From assembly GCA_020848275.1 (NCBI GenBank), contig JADLAK010000081.1:1-45340 (forward strand): a DNA stretch of 45,340 bases, written 5' to 3'. This document shows positions 17,184 to 25,475 of this stretch, in pieces. A model generated the notes under the pieces. The model saw nothing but the letters and a program-made list of their open reading frames with translations, had not been told where the DNA came from and did not search any database. The DNA is from Planctomycetota bacterium (GTDB lineage: Bacteria > Planctomycetota > UBA8742 > UBA2392). The number at the start of each line of letters is the position of its first letter. Position 1 is the stretch's first letter. The position numbers were made by a program, and so were the translations under genes.

Positions 17184-19868
17184 CTACCGCCATTTGCCGC
17201 GGTAGGGTCCGCGTTTCTTCGTCGTTGACGGGCCGGAGCCAATGCCGGCGGGGCGGGCGGGGTTGTCGTCTTCCCAGTCCTCTTCGTTGCCCGGCGGCAC
17301 GAGAGCGTCCTTGTGGCGGCCAATGAGATCGCCGCGGCCGGCTTCGCGCAGGGCTTTGCGCACGCGGCCCTGGAACTCCGGCCGCTTGTACTGCATCAGC
17401 GCGCGCTGGCGCCGCTTCTCGCGCATGTGCGTGGGCGTATAAACCGGCTGCAGCGTTTCGGGATCGTAGCCCGTATAGAACATCACCGTCGCGGGCGTCA
17501 TCGGCGTCGGGATAAAGTCTTGGACTTGTTCGGGACTCCAGTTGTGCTTTTTAAAATATTCGGCGAGGCGGATCTGCTCGTCCATCGTGCAGCCCGGGTG
17601 GCTGCTGACGAAATAGGCGACCAGATACTGCTCTTTGCCCACGCGTGTGCTGGCCTCGACAAAACGCTGCTTGAAAATCTCGTACTTCGCGAAACTCGGC
17701 TTGCGCATCTTCGCCAGCACGTCGTCGCTGGTGTGTTCCGGCGCGACTTTCAGATGGCCGCTGGTGTGATGCGCCGCGAGGTTCTCGATGTACGCGTCGC
17801 CGCAACCATTGGTGGTCTTTTCGTCAATCAGCATGTCGTAGCGGATGCCGCTGGCGATGAACGCCTTCTTCACGCCGGGCACCGCGCGCACGCGCGATAG
17901 CATCGTAATTTGCTTGTCGAGGTGCTGGCGCAACGCCGGGCACGGGTCGGGCAGCAGGCAGTCGCGTTCCTTGCACGCGCCCATCGTCTGCTGGACGCTG
18001 CAATAATTGCCGTACATGTTCGCAGTCGGGCCGCCGACGTCGGAAATGTAGCCGCGGAAACTCGGCATCGCCGTGATCGCGCCTGCTTCCTTCTCAATGC
18101 TGTCAATGCTGCGGCTGGTGATCGTGCGGCCCTGGTGCATCCAGATCGCGCAGAACGTACACGAGCCCATGCAGCCGCGATGCGTCACGATCGTGTGCTG
18201 CGTGGTCAGCCACGCGGGCACGCCGCCCTTGGCTTCGTAGTCGGGGTGCGGCATGCGCGTGTAAGGCAGGTCGTACCAGCGGTCGAGTTCTTGCTCGGTT
18301 TGCAGGCGCGCCGGCGGCATCTGCACAATGTTGAGATCCCCCACCGCCTGCACGACGGGCCGGCCGCGGACCGGGTCTTGTTCGTCGTAAATCGTCTTGA
18401 ACGCGAGTGCGTAGTTCTTGCGGTACTGCGGTGCATTGGCGTTGCCCTGCGGTTGCTCCTGCACGCGCTCAGGCAAGGTATCGGGTAGCGGGTTTCGGGT
18501 ATCGGGTTTTACCTGATCCCTGATACCTGATGCCTGATCCCTGGGTGGCAGCAGGCTTTCATAGGGCAACGTATCCACCGCGCGACCGAAACGCTCAATG
18601 AAGGAAGACGAATTCAGATAGCCGATATCCTTCTTCACGTATGCGGTGCCGCGTATGTCGGTGAGGTCGCCCAGGCGCTCGCCCTGGTTGAGGCGGTGCG
18701 CGATCTCGACGATCTGCGTTTCGCCCATGCCAAACACGAGCATATCGGCATTGGTGTCGAGCAGGATGCCGCGACGAACTTTGTCGTCCCAGTAATCGTA
18801 GTGGCAGAAGCGGCGCTGGCTCGCTTCCATGCCGCCGATGATGATCGGAACTTTGCCGAACGCGCGGCGAATCAGGTTGCAATAAACGATGGTGGCCCGG
18901 ACCGGGCGCGCGTCGGCGCGGCCGCCCGGCGAATACGGGTCGTCACTGCGCGGCAGCTTGTGCGCGGTGTAGGCGTTGAGGCTGCTGTCGAGGTTGCCCG
19001 CGCTGACGAGGAAGCCCAGGCGCGGCTTGCCGAGCTTCTTGATGTCGTCGAGCGCCTTCCAGTCAGGCTGCGCAATGATGCCGACCTTGAACCCGGCCCA
19101 CTCGAGCACGCGGCTGATCACGCCGTTGGCGAAGCTGGGATGGTCGACATAGGCGTCGCCCGTGACGAGGATGAAATCGCACTGCGCCCAGCCGCGCGAT
19201 TGCATGTCGGCCATCGAAACCGGAAGGAAGCGCGCGCGATCAACAGGGGTATTGGGTTTCGGGTGTTGGGTATCGGGTTTAAAACCTGACACCTGATCCC
19301 TGATACCTGACAGCTGTGAATTGTCATTCGGCTGTAGGTTTTCGACCTGTCGGTAATACTCACTCGCCAAACGTGCGGCGTATTCCTGCGCGCGGGCCGC
19401 TTTCCTTTCAAAATCTGTGTCCCCTGCGTTGTTCAGCGCGCGGCGGGTGCGCAAAAAGCGCTCGATCTTTTCGTTGTCCAACGGCGCGACCGCGTCGGTT
19501 TGAGCGTTCATGCCGTAGCCGACAGGGTCACCCTTGCTTGCTTGCAACCGTTCGCGTTCTTCGACGAGAAATTGCTTGTTGAGTTCCGCTTGTTCAGCTT
19601 GGCGCGCCAGGGGCACAGCGTGGCCGTCGGGCGTGAGCCTGCCTGACGCGAGTTCGACGGGATCGACATGGCCGCCGCGCTCGAGGCGGTCGTAGGGCTC
19701 GCCGTGGGCGGGGCGATAGGCGCCGGGCGTGTGGTCGCCGCCGAAGGAATTGAGGTGCGCATGGAGCGAGCCGGCCTTGCCGAATTTGCCAAAGCGCGCG
19801 AGATGTTCGCGTTTTTGGGCATCGTGATCGTCGGAATGCGGCGGCGTAGCGCCGTTGGCGTTGCTCAT
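17184..19868 (-). CDS. ygiQ: YgiQ-family radical SAM protein with two in-frame repeat insertions
   Basis: An 894-residue protein, longer than E. coli YgiQ (about 740). The conserved N-terminal domain begins at FLPVSMADMQSRGW, with TGDAYVDHPSF, GIIAQPDW and GGMEASQRR. The radical SAM cluster is CMGSCTFCAIW in the CxxxCxxC arrangement, followed by SDVGGPTANMYG, IASGIRYDM and APEHTSDDVL. Its biochemical role is not established. Two segments are encoded by hairpin repeats: residues ~185-208 just before the conserved domain, and ~442-464 in the linker before the radical SAM domain. Both keep the frame, and neither interrupts a conserved motif. The first ~180 residues are an extra, poorly conserved extension. 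ATG 19868 is chosen because GGAG precedes it at proper spacing; an ATG eight codons upstream lacks this. Confidence 0.92.
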   Translation of the reverse strand: MSNANGATPPHSDDHDAQKREHLARFGKFGKAGSLHAHLNSFGGDHTPGAYRPAHGEPYDRLERGGHVDPVELASGRLTPDGHAVPLARQAEQAELNKQFLVEERERLQASKGDPVGYGMNAQTDAVAPLDNEKIERFLRTRRALNNAGDTDFERKAARAQEYAARLASEYYRQVENLQPNDNSQLSGIRDQVSGFKPDTQHPKPNTPVDRARFLPVSMADMQSRGWAQCDFILVTGDAYVDHPSFANGVISRVLEWAGFKVGIIAQPDWKALDDIKKLGKPRLGFLVSAGNLDSSLNAYTAHKLPRSDDPYSPGGRADARPVRATIVYCNLIRRAFGKVPIIIGGMEASQRRFCHYDYWDDKVRRGILLDTNADMLVFGMGETQIVEIAHRLNQGERLGDLTDIRGTAYVKKDIGYLNSSSFIERFGRAVDTLPYESLLPPRDQASGIRDQVKPDTRNPLPDTLPERVQEQPQGNANAPQYRKNYALAFKTIYDEQDPVRGRPVVQAVGDLNIVQMPPARLQTEQELDRWYDLPYTRMPHPDYEAKGGVPAWLTTQHTIVTHRGCMGSCTFCAIWMHQGRTITSRSIDSIEKEAGAITAMPSFRGYISDVGGPTANMYGNYCSVQQTMGACKERDCLLPDPCPALRQHLDKQITMLSRVRAVPGVKKAFIASGIRYDMLIDEKTTNGCGDAYIENLAAHHTSGHLKVAPEHTSDDVLAKMRKPSFAKYEIFKQRFVEASTRVGKEQYLVAYFVSSHPGCTMDEQIRLAEYFKKHNWSPEQVQDFIPTPMTPATVMFYTGYDPETLQPVYTPTHMREKRRQRALMQYKRPEFQGRVRKALREAGRGDLIGRHKDALVPPGNEEDWEDDNPARPAGIGSGPSTTKKRGPYRGKWR
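18478..18544. repeat. Heptamer-arm hairpin inside ygiQ coding sequence (linker copy)
   Basis: The left arm is a tandem array of heptamers (GGTATCG, GGTAGCG, GGTTTCG, GGTATCG). The right arm is its imperfect complement (ACCTGAT, CCCTGAT, ACCTGAT, GCCTGAT). It is read through in-frame on the minus strand and encodes SGIRDQVKPDTRNPLPDTL within the variable linker preceding the radical SAM domain. Confidence 0.85.
19246..19316. repeat. Heptamer-arm hairpin inside ygiQ coding sequence (N-terminal copy)
   Basis: Same family as 18478-18544: left heptamers GGGTATT, GGGTTTC, GGGTGTT, GGGTATC; right arm built from CCTGACA, CCTGATC, CCTGATA, CCTGACA. It encodes the in-frame peptide SGIRDQVSGFKPDTQHPKP immediately before the first conserved YgiQ block. 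Confidence 0.85.
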
Positions 19869-20023
19869 GTGCTCTCCGTGCTTCGACGGCAAATTCGCCG
19901 CTCAGCACATCTTTAGCGGACATGCCGACGTATCGGCAGCCGCTGGACCGATGCCCGAAGGCACCATTGACGCGTAAAGAATAGCAGCGAGGGCGGGCCG
20001 AAACAACCACGCACGCCGGGGCG

Positions 20024-21238
20024 CTATTTGCCCTTCTTGATGCGGATCGACTTGAAGTACGTCGTCTCCGCTTCCGCGACCGCGAGGGTGAGGTAGCCTG
20101 AAATCTTCAACTCGCCGGTGCCCTGCGAAAAAACCTGTTTGCCGTTAACGGTCAGTATCGCCGTACTCTTGTCTTCATCGAAAGTCAGCGACACCTCGTT
20201 CCACGCTTTGGGCTTAATATCGTCCTTGCTGATCGTTTCCAGCGTTTTCACGCTCCAGCCCTTGCCACCGCCGGTGTAACTCGCAAAGGCGATCTCCGGC
20301 TTTCGCGGCGAGTCGCCGTCGCGCAGCGGCTTGGAACCCGCCGGCACAATCAAGATGCCGGTGTCTTTCGCCCGGACTTCGGGATCCTTGCCAATAATCA
20401 TGAACTGGGGGAACTTGTCTTCGTCATCGCGGGTGTAGTACATGCTGAACCTGCACGTAAAAGTGCCGTTGACCCAACCTGAATCGTCTTCGCGCCACAG
20501 GGTGATGTATCCGGACTCATGGTCCCACACCACCTTGAACGCACCGTCAGCGAACTCGCAGCCATTGGGCTGGCGGGACCATTGCCACAAATCGGGCTGA
20601 TCCATCAGGTCGACAAAGCCCAGTTCCATGCCCGAGGACACAAACTTCGCGTTCGCCGGCGAATAGTCGCCGTAAAGCAGGTGTGCGCGGCGCGGCGGCA
20701 CGTATCCCACCCCACCGGTTTTTTCCGCGTCTTCGTGGCAGGGGAATACCGTTGCAACGCGGCCATTGGTCCATTGCTCGTCCAGCGGTCGCTTGTCGGC
20801 CTTTGCCCGCAACGCAAGCTTGAGCAGCGTGCCGACCGCCCCTGTGCGAAGAACAAGGAATTCATTGAGCGTGGGGCTGGTCGCCAGGATCAATTTCTGG
20901 GCGCGCGACGCCAGCGCGGGACCGGTTTTGCCGCCTCGTCTTGGCGCGTCAAAGCCGGCGATCGCCGGCGCAAGAACCTTCTCGGCCTTGAGCTGCGCCG
21001 ACAGCGATTCCGCCAGCAACACCAGCGCCTCCTGGTGTTCGACGTCAAGTGTCAGCACCGCCTTGAGCGCAATCACCGCGTCATCATGCTGCTTTTTCTG
21101 GATGGATGTGCGCGCCGCCGAAAGGTTGCGATCAAGCCGCGCCCGCTCATCCTCGGTTAGCTGCGCCCACGTGGACTGGGCGGCCAGGCCGGCAATTAAG
21201 GCAAAGATGACGGCGTGGAGAGCTCGGGGCACGGTCAC
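20024..21238 (-). CDS. Exported protein: helical N-terminus plus concanavalin-like C-terminal domain
   Basis: A 404-residue protein with a signal peptide (ALHAVIFALIAGLAAQSTWAQ, cleavage after WAQ). Residues ~30-110 form a TPR-like helical unit (LSAARTSIQKKQHDDAVIALKAVL). The C-terminal ~200 residues are beta-rich: FTCRFSMYYTRDDEDKFPQF, WNEVSLTFDEDKSTAILTVN, GYLTLAVAEAETTYFKSIRI. This pattern resembles the DUF1080/LamG-like jelly-roll proteins abundant in Planctomycetes. No catalytic residues can be assigned. Its start overlaps the stop of the upstream paralogue by four bases (ATGA), so the two are translationally coupled. The function is unknown and may involve carbohydrate binding. Confidence 0.7.
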   Translation of the reverse strand: MTVPRALHAVIFALIAGLAAQSTWAQLTEDERARLDRNLSAARTSIQKKQHDDAVIALKAVLTLDVEHQEALVLLAESLSAQLKAEKVLAPAIAGFDAPRRGGKTGPALASRAQKLILATSPTLNEFLVLRTGAVGTLLKLALRAKADKRPLDEQWTNGRVATVFPCHEDAEKTGGVGYVPPRRAHLLYGDYSPANAKFVSSGMELGFVDLMDQPDLWQWSRQPNGCEFADGAFKVVWDHESGYITLWREDDSGWVNGTFTCRFSMYYTRDDEDKFPQFMIIGKDPEVRAKDTGILIVPAGSKPLRDGDSPRKPEIAFASYTGGGKGWSVKTLETISKDDIKPKAWNEVSLTFDEDKSTAILTVNGKQVFSQGTGELKISGYLTLAVAEAETTYFKSIRIKKGK

Positions 21239-22377
21239 TTTTCTTTCTTCAGAAACACGTTCCGAATGGCGGCTTCCGCACAGTTACCGATGCCAAAACT
21301 GATGTACCGCTGCGAAAGTTTGTTCTCGGAAGTCGTAAACGTGAGAAGTTCAACTTTGTCGTTCATCACTTTCAACTTCCTGTCCGCCCCCGAGAACGAG
21401 ACGGAAAGCGCATGCCATTGCCCGGCTTTGACCTTGTCATCGCCGAGATTGCGCCACTCCTGAATTTTCCACAACGGGTCGTCGACCTTCGGATGGTCCG
21501 CGTAGCCGCAGACGCGCTTCTTGGAATGCGTCAGGTCAATAGTGACAGCCGCATCGGAAAAGTCCGTGACTTTCTGGGCGCAAAAGATCAACCAGAACGA
21601 ACTGTCGCCGGAGCCGTCCACATCGCCGCCGTCCCACTTTAATTCGAAGGAAAGCGTGAATGAGTCCGGCGTCTTGTAATCATCTTCGAGCAACCGCGCC
21701 TCGCCGATGAAGCCGTCAGCGGGCTTCAGCAAAACCATCTCCAACGCCGATATCTCTGACTTTCCGCCCAGGTTCTTGAGCGTCCACTTGTCGGGATACT
21801 CCAGCAAGTCCACGCCGGTTCCCTTGACCGGCGTCTTTTTCTCGCCGCCCTGGCTGCGGGGACTCACCCCGGCGGTGAGCTTTTCGACCTCGGGGTGCCA
21901 TGGAGACAGCAGGCCCAGGCGCGTTGCAAGCCACTCTGCGTCCTGAGCCCGCTTGTCGCTTAGCGCCTTGGTACGCAGCTTGAGCAACAACCCGGTGCTG
22001 TCCTTGCGCTGGTTCACAAAGGCGAGCAGGTTGGGCGACTTGTCCTGGACCCGTTTGGTGGCGCGAGTGACGAGCGACGCCGAGGATTTGTTGCCGCGGC
22101 TGGGTGAATCGATGGCCAGCATGGCCTGGATCACGGCTTCGTTCGATTGGTTCAGGCCTTCATGGGCATCGCTGAGCAACAGGCGGCCCTCCTGGTGAAG
22201 AGGATCCGACGATAGAACCGCCCGCGCGGCAATCCGCGCCGTGTCGTAGTCCTTGGCCTTGATCGCCGCTCGCGCGTCGCCCAGGTTTTTGTCGAGCGCC
22301 GCGTCCGCCAAAAGAGGGGTCGCCGCGCACGGCAGCACGAGGACGGCAAACACGAGATTCCTGAGGAACGGTGTCAA
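21235..22377 (-). CDS. Exported TPR/concanavalin-like paralogue
   Basis: A 380-residue protein with a signal peptide (NLVFAVLVLPCAATPLLADA). A TPR-like unit follows (LDKNLGDARAAIKAKDYDTARIAARAVL). The C-terminal beta-rich domain (DSFTLSFELKWDGGD, AGQWHALSVSFSGADRKL, ending RYISFGIGNCAEAAIRNVFLKKEK) has the same layout as the downstream gene. The two share the helical beginning and the ending with a short basic tail, so they are old duplicates. It overlaps the next gene by 4 bp and follows the TPR gene upstream by 12 bp, giving a three-gene operon. No enzymatic motif is seen. Confidence 0.7.
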   Translation of the reverse strand: MTPFLRNLVFAVLVLPCAATPLLADAALDKNLGDARAAIKAKDYDTARIAARAVLSSDPLHQEGRLLLSDAHEGLNQSNEAVIQAMLAIDSPSRGNKSSASLVTRATKRVQDKSPNLLAFVNQRKDSTGLLLKLRTKALSDKRAQDAEWLATRLGLLSPWHPEVEKLTAGVSPRSQGGEKKTPVKGTGVDLLEYPDKWTLKNLGGKSEISALEMVLLKPADGFIGEARLLEDDYKTPDSFTLSFELKWDGGDVDGSGDSSFWLIFCAQKVTDFSDAAVTIDLTHSKKRVCGYADHPKVDDPLWKIQEWRNLGDDKVKAGQWHALSVSFSGADRKLKVMNDKVELLTFTTSENKLSQRYISFGIGNCAEAAIRNVFLKKEK

Positions 22378-22389
22378 AATGTCCGTCCT

Positions 22390-22971
22390 TTACTTGCGAT
22401 CGCCTGCGGCTTCGGCGATCGCAGCGTTGATCTTCTTCAGCAATGTTTCGATTTCGGGGTCGGCGCCGACAGCGGCGATCACTTCATCCACGACATACAG
22501 CGCCTGTTCGGGCTTCTTATCACCCAGCAACTTTTCGGCAATCACGAGGCTCTTGGCGCGGTAGTCCTGCAGGATGATGCGCGCTTCACGGCGATATTTC
22601 AGCATGTCCTTGGCATCGGCTTCGATGTTCGCCGCAACGCCAAGAATCGAGGCGTCCTTGCCGCCGCCCTTCTGGTACTTCGCCATCTTTTCGACCGCCT
22701 TTTCCAGCGAATCAGCGGCATCGTTCTTGCGATCAAGGTCGACGAGAATCTTGCACTTGTAATAGTAGATGCGGGGGTCGTCCGGGCTCTTTTCCAGCAA
22801 CTTGTCCAGGTCCGCCACCGCTTCTTTGTTTTTGCCCGCGCGGGCCTTGATACGCGCCTCGTCGATGGCGTCGCCGGTGGCGTCAGCCGTCAACGCCGGG
22901 CCGACCAACAGACCTAACGCAATGACGACCGCGGCCAAAATCCCTGCACACCACCGGTATTGGCGAGCCAT
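22390..22971 (-). CDS. Exported TPR-like protein
   Basis: A 193-residue protein with an N-terminal signal or anchor helix (CAGILAAVVIALGLLVGPAL). The body is helical with TPR character (EARIKARAGKNKEAVADLDKLLEKSPDDPRIYYYKC and DRKNDAADSLEKAVEKM). ATG 22971 (MARQYRW) is chosen over a longer frame because it puts the hydrophobic segment at the N-terminus. It is the first gene of the operon with the two jelly-roll-like exported proteins. I infer a scaffold or interaction role at the envelope. Confidence 0.7.
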   Translation of the reverse strand: MARQYRWCAGILAAVVIALGLLVGPALTADATGDAIDEARIKARAGKNKEAVADLDKLLEKSPDDPRIYYYKCKILVDLDRKNDAADSLEKAVEKMAKYQKGGGKDASILGVAANIEADAKDMLKYRREARIILQDYRAKSLVIAEKLLGDKKPEQALYVVDEVIAAVGADPEIETLLKKINAAIAEAAGDRK

Positions 22972-23119
22972 TTTCCGTCCAAGATTTATGGTTTTTGCAC
23001 CCGAAGTTGAAATTGTCGCAGTGGCATTGCTGAAATGCAAGAATAACCCAAGTCACTTGACGGCAATTGCCAATTGTTCGGCAGCGTGTTTAATCTTGGA
23101 CATCTCGGGGAGACCAACC

Positions 23120-23692
23120 ATGTCCGAACAACAACCGAAGAAAAAGGGCGCCAAGCTGATCAAGATCTTCATCGGCTTGGTATTGCTGATCGCGCTGGCG
23201 GTTGGCGGCGCGTTCGTTTACGGCAACACGCTGAAGCCCGATTGGGAATTCAAGCGCAGCACCGACATCTCGCGCTGGAACATCGCGGTTTACGACGTGC
23301 TCGCGGATGTCCCGGCCTACCCGTCGTGGTCGAGCCAGATCAAGGAAATCAAGGACTACAAAAAGAACGCCGATGGCACCGCGACCTGGACCGCGGTCTT
23401 TACGCAAATGGGTGAACTCAAGATGCACCTGACCGAAAGCAAGAAGCACAGCATGCTGAAAATCGAGGTCGTCGAAAACCCTATGTTCAAGGGCTACTGG
23501 CTCTATGAGATGCAGGAAGTCGGCAAGGAAGACAACCACGTTACGCGCGTAACGCTGACAGAGCACGCCACACCCTCCAACCCGATGATTCGCGTGATGT
23601 TCCAGTTCATGGGCGGCCAGGTGGATGGCGTGCTTGACACCGCGCTGGCCGACTTGAAGAAGAAGGCCGAATCCGCCAAACCGGGTACCTAA
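23120..23692 (+). CDS. Membrane-anchored SRPBCC (START-like) protein
   Basis: A 190-residue protein. A basic N-terminus is followed by a membrane helix (IKIFIGLVLLIALAVGGAFVYG), then a polyketide cyclase/START-like domain: STDISRWNIAVYDVLADVPAYPSWS, ATWTAVFTQMGELKMHL, VTRVTLTEHATPSNPMIRVM and a C-terminal helix GVLDTALADLKKKAES. SRPBCC domains bind hydrophobic ligands. The fold assignment rests on this strand order and the long terminal helix. ATG 23120 is preceded by GGGGAGA. It diverges from the operon at 22971. Confidence 0.78.
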   Translation: MSEQQPKKKGAKLIKIFIGLVLLIALAVGGAFVYGNTLKPDWEFKRSTDISRWNIAVYDVLADVPAYPSWSSQIKEIKDYKKNADGTATWTAVFTQMGELKMHLTESKKHSMLKIEVVENPMFKGYWLYEMQEVGKEDNHVTRVTLTEHATPSNPMIRVMFQFMGGQVDGVLDTALADLKKKAESAKPGT

Positions 23693-23701
23693 TTCAAGGA
23701 A

Positions 23702-23793
23702 ACAACTGCTTATCCGCAGATGACGCAGATTGACGCAGATAAAGGCCAAGCCAATATCTGTGGCAAGCTGCGTCATCTGTGGACTGCAGTTGT
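23702..23793. repeat. Tandem-arm hairpin (CGCAGAT family)
   Basis: The outer stem is ACAACTGC / GCAGTTGT. Inside it, the left arm carries CGCAGAT three times at 9-10 bp spacing, and the right arm carries the complements (ATCTGTG, TGCGTCATCTG). It fills most of the spacer between the SRPBCC gene and the next gene. Confidence 0.8.
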
Positions 23794-23816
23794 CTTTGTC
23801 TTTCCTTAGGACACCA

Positions 23817-24671
23817 ATGAAGAAAGCCAAGCCAGCCGCCAAGAAGAAGCCTGCTAAACCCGCAAAAGGGGCCGCACCTGCCAAGGCGAAGAAAGGCCTG
23901 AGCGAGCGCGCGAAGGCCAAAGCAAAGAAGGTCGCGGCTGAAGTCAAAGCCATCAAAGAAGAACTCGCCGAGATCGCGCCCGTTGGGCGCAACCGCCTCA
24001 GCCATGCCGATTCCGCGCCGCTGTTGCAGCGCGTGTACGTGGGCGCGCTTACGACGGGCCTGCTGCAGCCGCTGATTTCGTTCGCCAACTCGATTCGCAA
24101 CCTCGCGGGCATCGCGGCGCGCACCTGGCACGACGCGATGATGGGCGGCAAGACGCCCGAAGAAGCCATGCGCAAGATGGAGCCCGGCCTGCCCGCCAAG
24201 GTCGAGGAATTGCTCGCCATTGGCATGAAGAACGGCACGCTCGATTATGTGCTTGCCGACGTGCTGGATGTGTACGCGACGGTGATTGCCGACGATGCGC
24301 GCGACGAGGCGTTCAAGGCGCTGCTGACGCGTTACAAGTCAGCCAAGCCAACGACCGTGGCCTGCGCGGGCTGCGTGGCGCGCGAACTCGACAAAATCTG
24401 GCGCCGCGCCGCAACCGAAAACGCCACAGACGTGGTGATCCAGCAGGACGGCGACCGGTTCATGATCCAGACCTACGCGTCGGTAAAAGCCGTGCGCATT
24501 TCCGAGGCCAGCGGCAGTTACGTCTTCAACGCGCTGAAAGCGACGCTTGGCAAAGCTGCGACGACGGACAAGCCGCTGCCGCTGGACGATTCGGAGATCG
24601 CCTGCCGCGGCGGCAACGGCCAGTTCGCGCTAAGCGCAGGCAACCGCCGCCTCGCCGTGACGTTCCGGTAA
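23817..24671 (+). CDS. Lys/Ala-rich protein with GspF-like and GspE-N-like segments
   Basis: A 284-residue soluble protein. Residues 1-50 are a Lys/Ala/Pro-rich basic tail (KKAKPAAKKKPAKPAKG). Residues ~65-155 resemble the cytoplasmic helical domain of type II secretion/pilus GspF/PilC: TTGLLQPLISFANSI, GGKTPEEAMRKM, and MKNGTLDYVLADVLDVYA, which matches the usual Ge-x-G-x-Ld-x-vL-x-x-la pattern. Residues ~195-284 resemble the N-domain of GspE/PilB ATPases: ATDVVIQQDGDRFMI (compare ASDVHIEP), a helix, then PLDDSEIACRGGNGQF in place of PQDGRI. It has no ATPase domain and no membrane segments. The domain resemblance is from pattern reading only. It may be a regulator or structural relic; the function is unknown. 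Confidence 0.6.
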   Translation: MKKAKPAAKKKPAKPAKGAAPAKAKKGLSERAKAKAKKVAAEVKAIKEELAEIAPVGRNRLSHADSAPLLQRVYVGALTTGLLQPLISFANSIRNLAGIAARTWHDAMMGGKTPEEAMRKMEPGLPAKVEELLAIGMKNGTLDYVLADVLDVYATVIADDARDEAFKALLTRYKSAKPTTVACAGCVARELDKIWRRAATENATDVVIQQDGDRFMIQTYASVKAVRISEASGSYVFNALKATLGKAATTDKPLPLDDSEIACRGGNGQFALSAGNRRLAVTFR

Positions 24672-24679
24672 GGTCTTAA

Positions 24680-24774
24680 CAACTCACGCGAAGGCGCGAA
24701 GGCCGCGAAGAAAAGCAAAAGAACTCCGGTCGCGTGGGCTCTTCGCGAACTTCGCGCCTTCGCGTCAGCAGTTG
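24680..24774. repeat. Tandem-arm hairpin (GCGAAGG family)
   Basis: The left arm CAACTCACGCGAAGG continues through two more GCGAAG units spaced 8-9 bp. The right arm (CTTCGCG repeated, ending CAGTTG) is its complement. It lies just after the stop at 24671. Confidence 0.8.
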
Positions 24775-24815
24775 CTTTGCATGAACCCGCCGCCATCGCC
24801 AGCGTTTGTATCTGC

Positions 24816-25466
24816 ATGGCGTGGCATCGCAAACCAGTTGCTTGGGTGCTGGCGGTCGACGGCGTTTTGTTCGTCGTGTTGTGCTTTGTGATTGCTGAGT
24901 ACTGGAACAATCGACGAACCAGGAGTCTTATCCCTACCGTAGATTTATCTATCTCGAGCGAATTGTCGTTTTTGCCGCAACAACCCAAGGTTAGTCAATC
25001 TGTGCAAACACAACGAATGCGACCTGTAAGCAAGGTAAAGCTGACTTGGCGCGCCGCGCAGGTAACAGAAACAGCAGATGTACTAATGACGGTTAAATCG
25101 AGGATATTGCCAGATCGCCGCGACATCACTGAAATCCGCTTGAAGGAAGTCGAGATGTTTGACGACGACTACCCGGATTTTTTTGAAACGGCGACGAGCT
25201 ATGCCGACGGTTGGCGGAACGATGGAAGTGGTTTTGGATGCGTCACGAGTGTGGCTTGCTGGTCTGCCGGCAACGGACAAATGACAGTCTCGCTCGATTG
25301 CCGATGGGTATCTTATGAGGGTATCGGAGGTGCAGTGGACTGGGAGCAAACAGTGGAAATAGGGACTCCCTATTTCATCGAGACAAATTTCGGCACGGTT
25401 GAGATATCCTACCGACCCTATGTGCGATACGCGTATCCGCCGTACACGACCCCAAGAAGTCACTAA
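24816..25466 (+). CDS. Single-pass membrane protein of unknown function
   Basis: A 216-residue protein. The N-terminal segment VAWVLAVDGVLFVVLCFVIAEYW is a membrane helix, followed by a beta-rich, mostly extracytoplasmic region containing two Cys (FGCVTSVACWS) that could form a disulfide, and a Tyr/Pro-rich end (YRPYVRYAYPPYTT). I do not recognise a family. Base composition is visibly lower in GC than its neighbours, consistent with recent acquisition or relaxed codon use. ATG 24816 is preferred; a TTG start at 24777 would add 13 residues. Confidence 0.6.
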   Translation: MAWHRKPVAWVLAVDGVLFVVLCFVIAEYWNNRRTRSLIPTVDLSISSELSFLPQQPKVSQSVQTQRMRPVSKVKLTWRAAQVTETADVLMTVKSRILPDRRDITEIRLKEVEMFDDDYPDFFETATSYADGWRNDGSGFGCVTSVACWSAGNGQMTVSLDCRWVSYEGIGGAVDWEQTVEIGTPYFIETNFGTVEISYRPYVRYAYPPYTTPRSH

Positions 25467-25475
25467 TTCAACGCA

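Noticed and set aside
19923..19936. GCCGA-CGTA-TCGGC hairpin upstream of ygiQ.
   Set aside because: A 5-bp stem is too short to distinguish from chance in GC-rich DNA.
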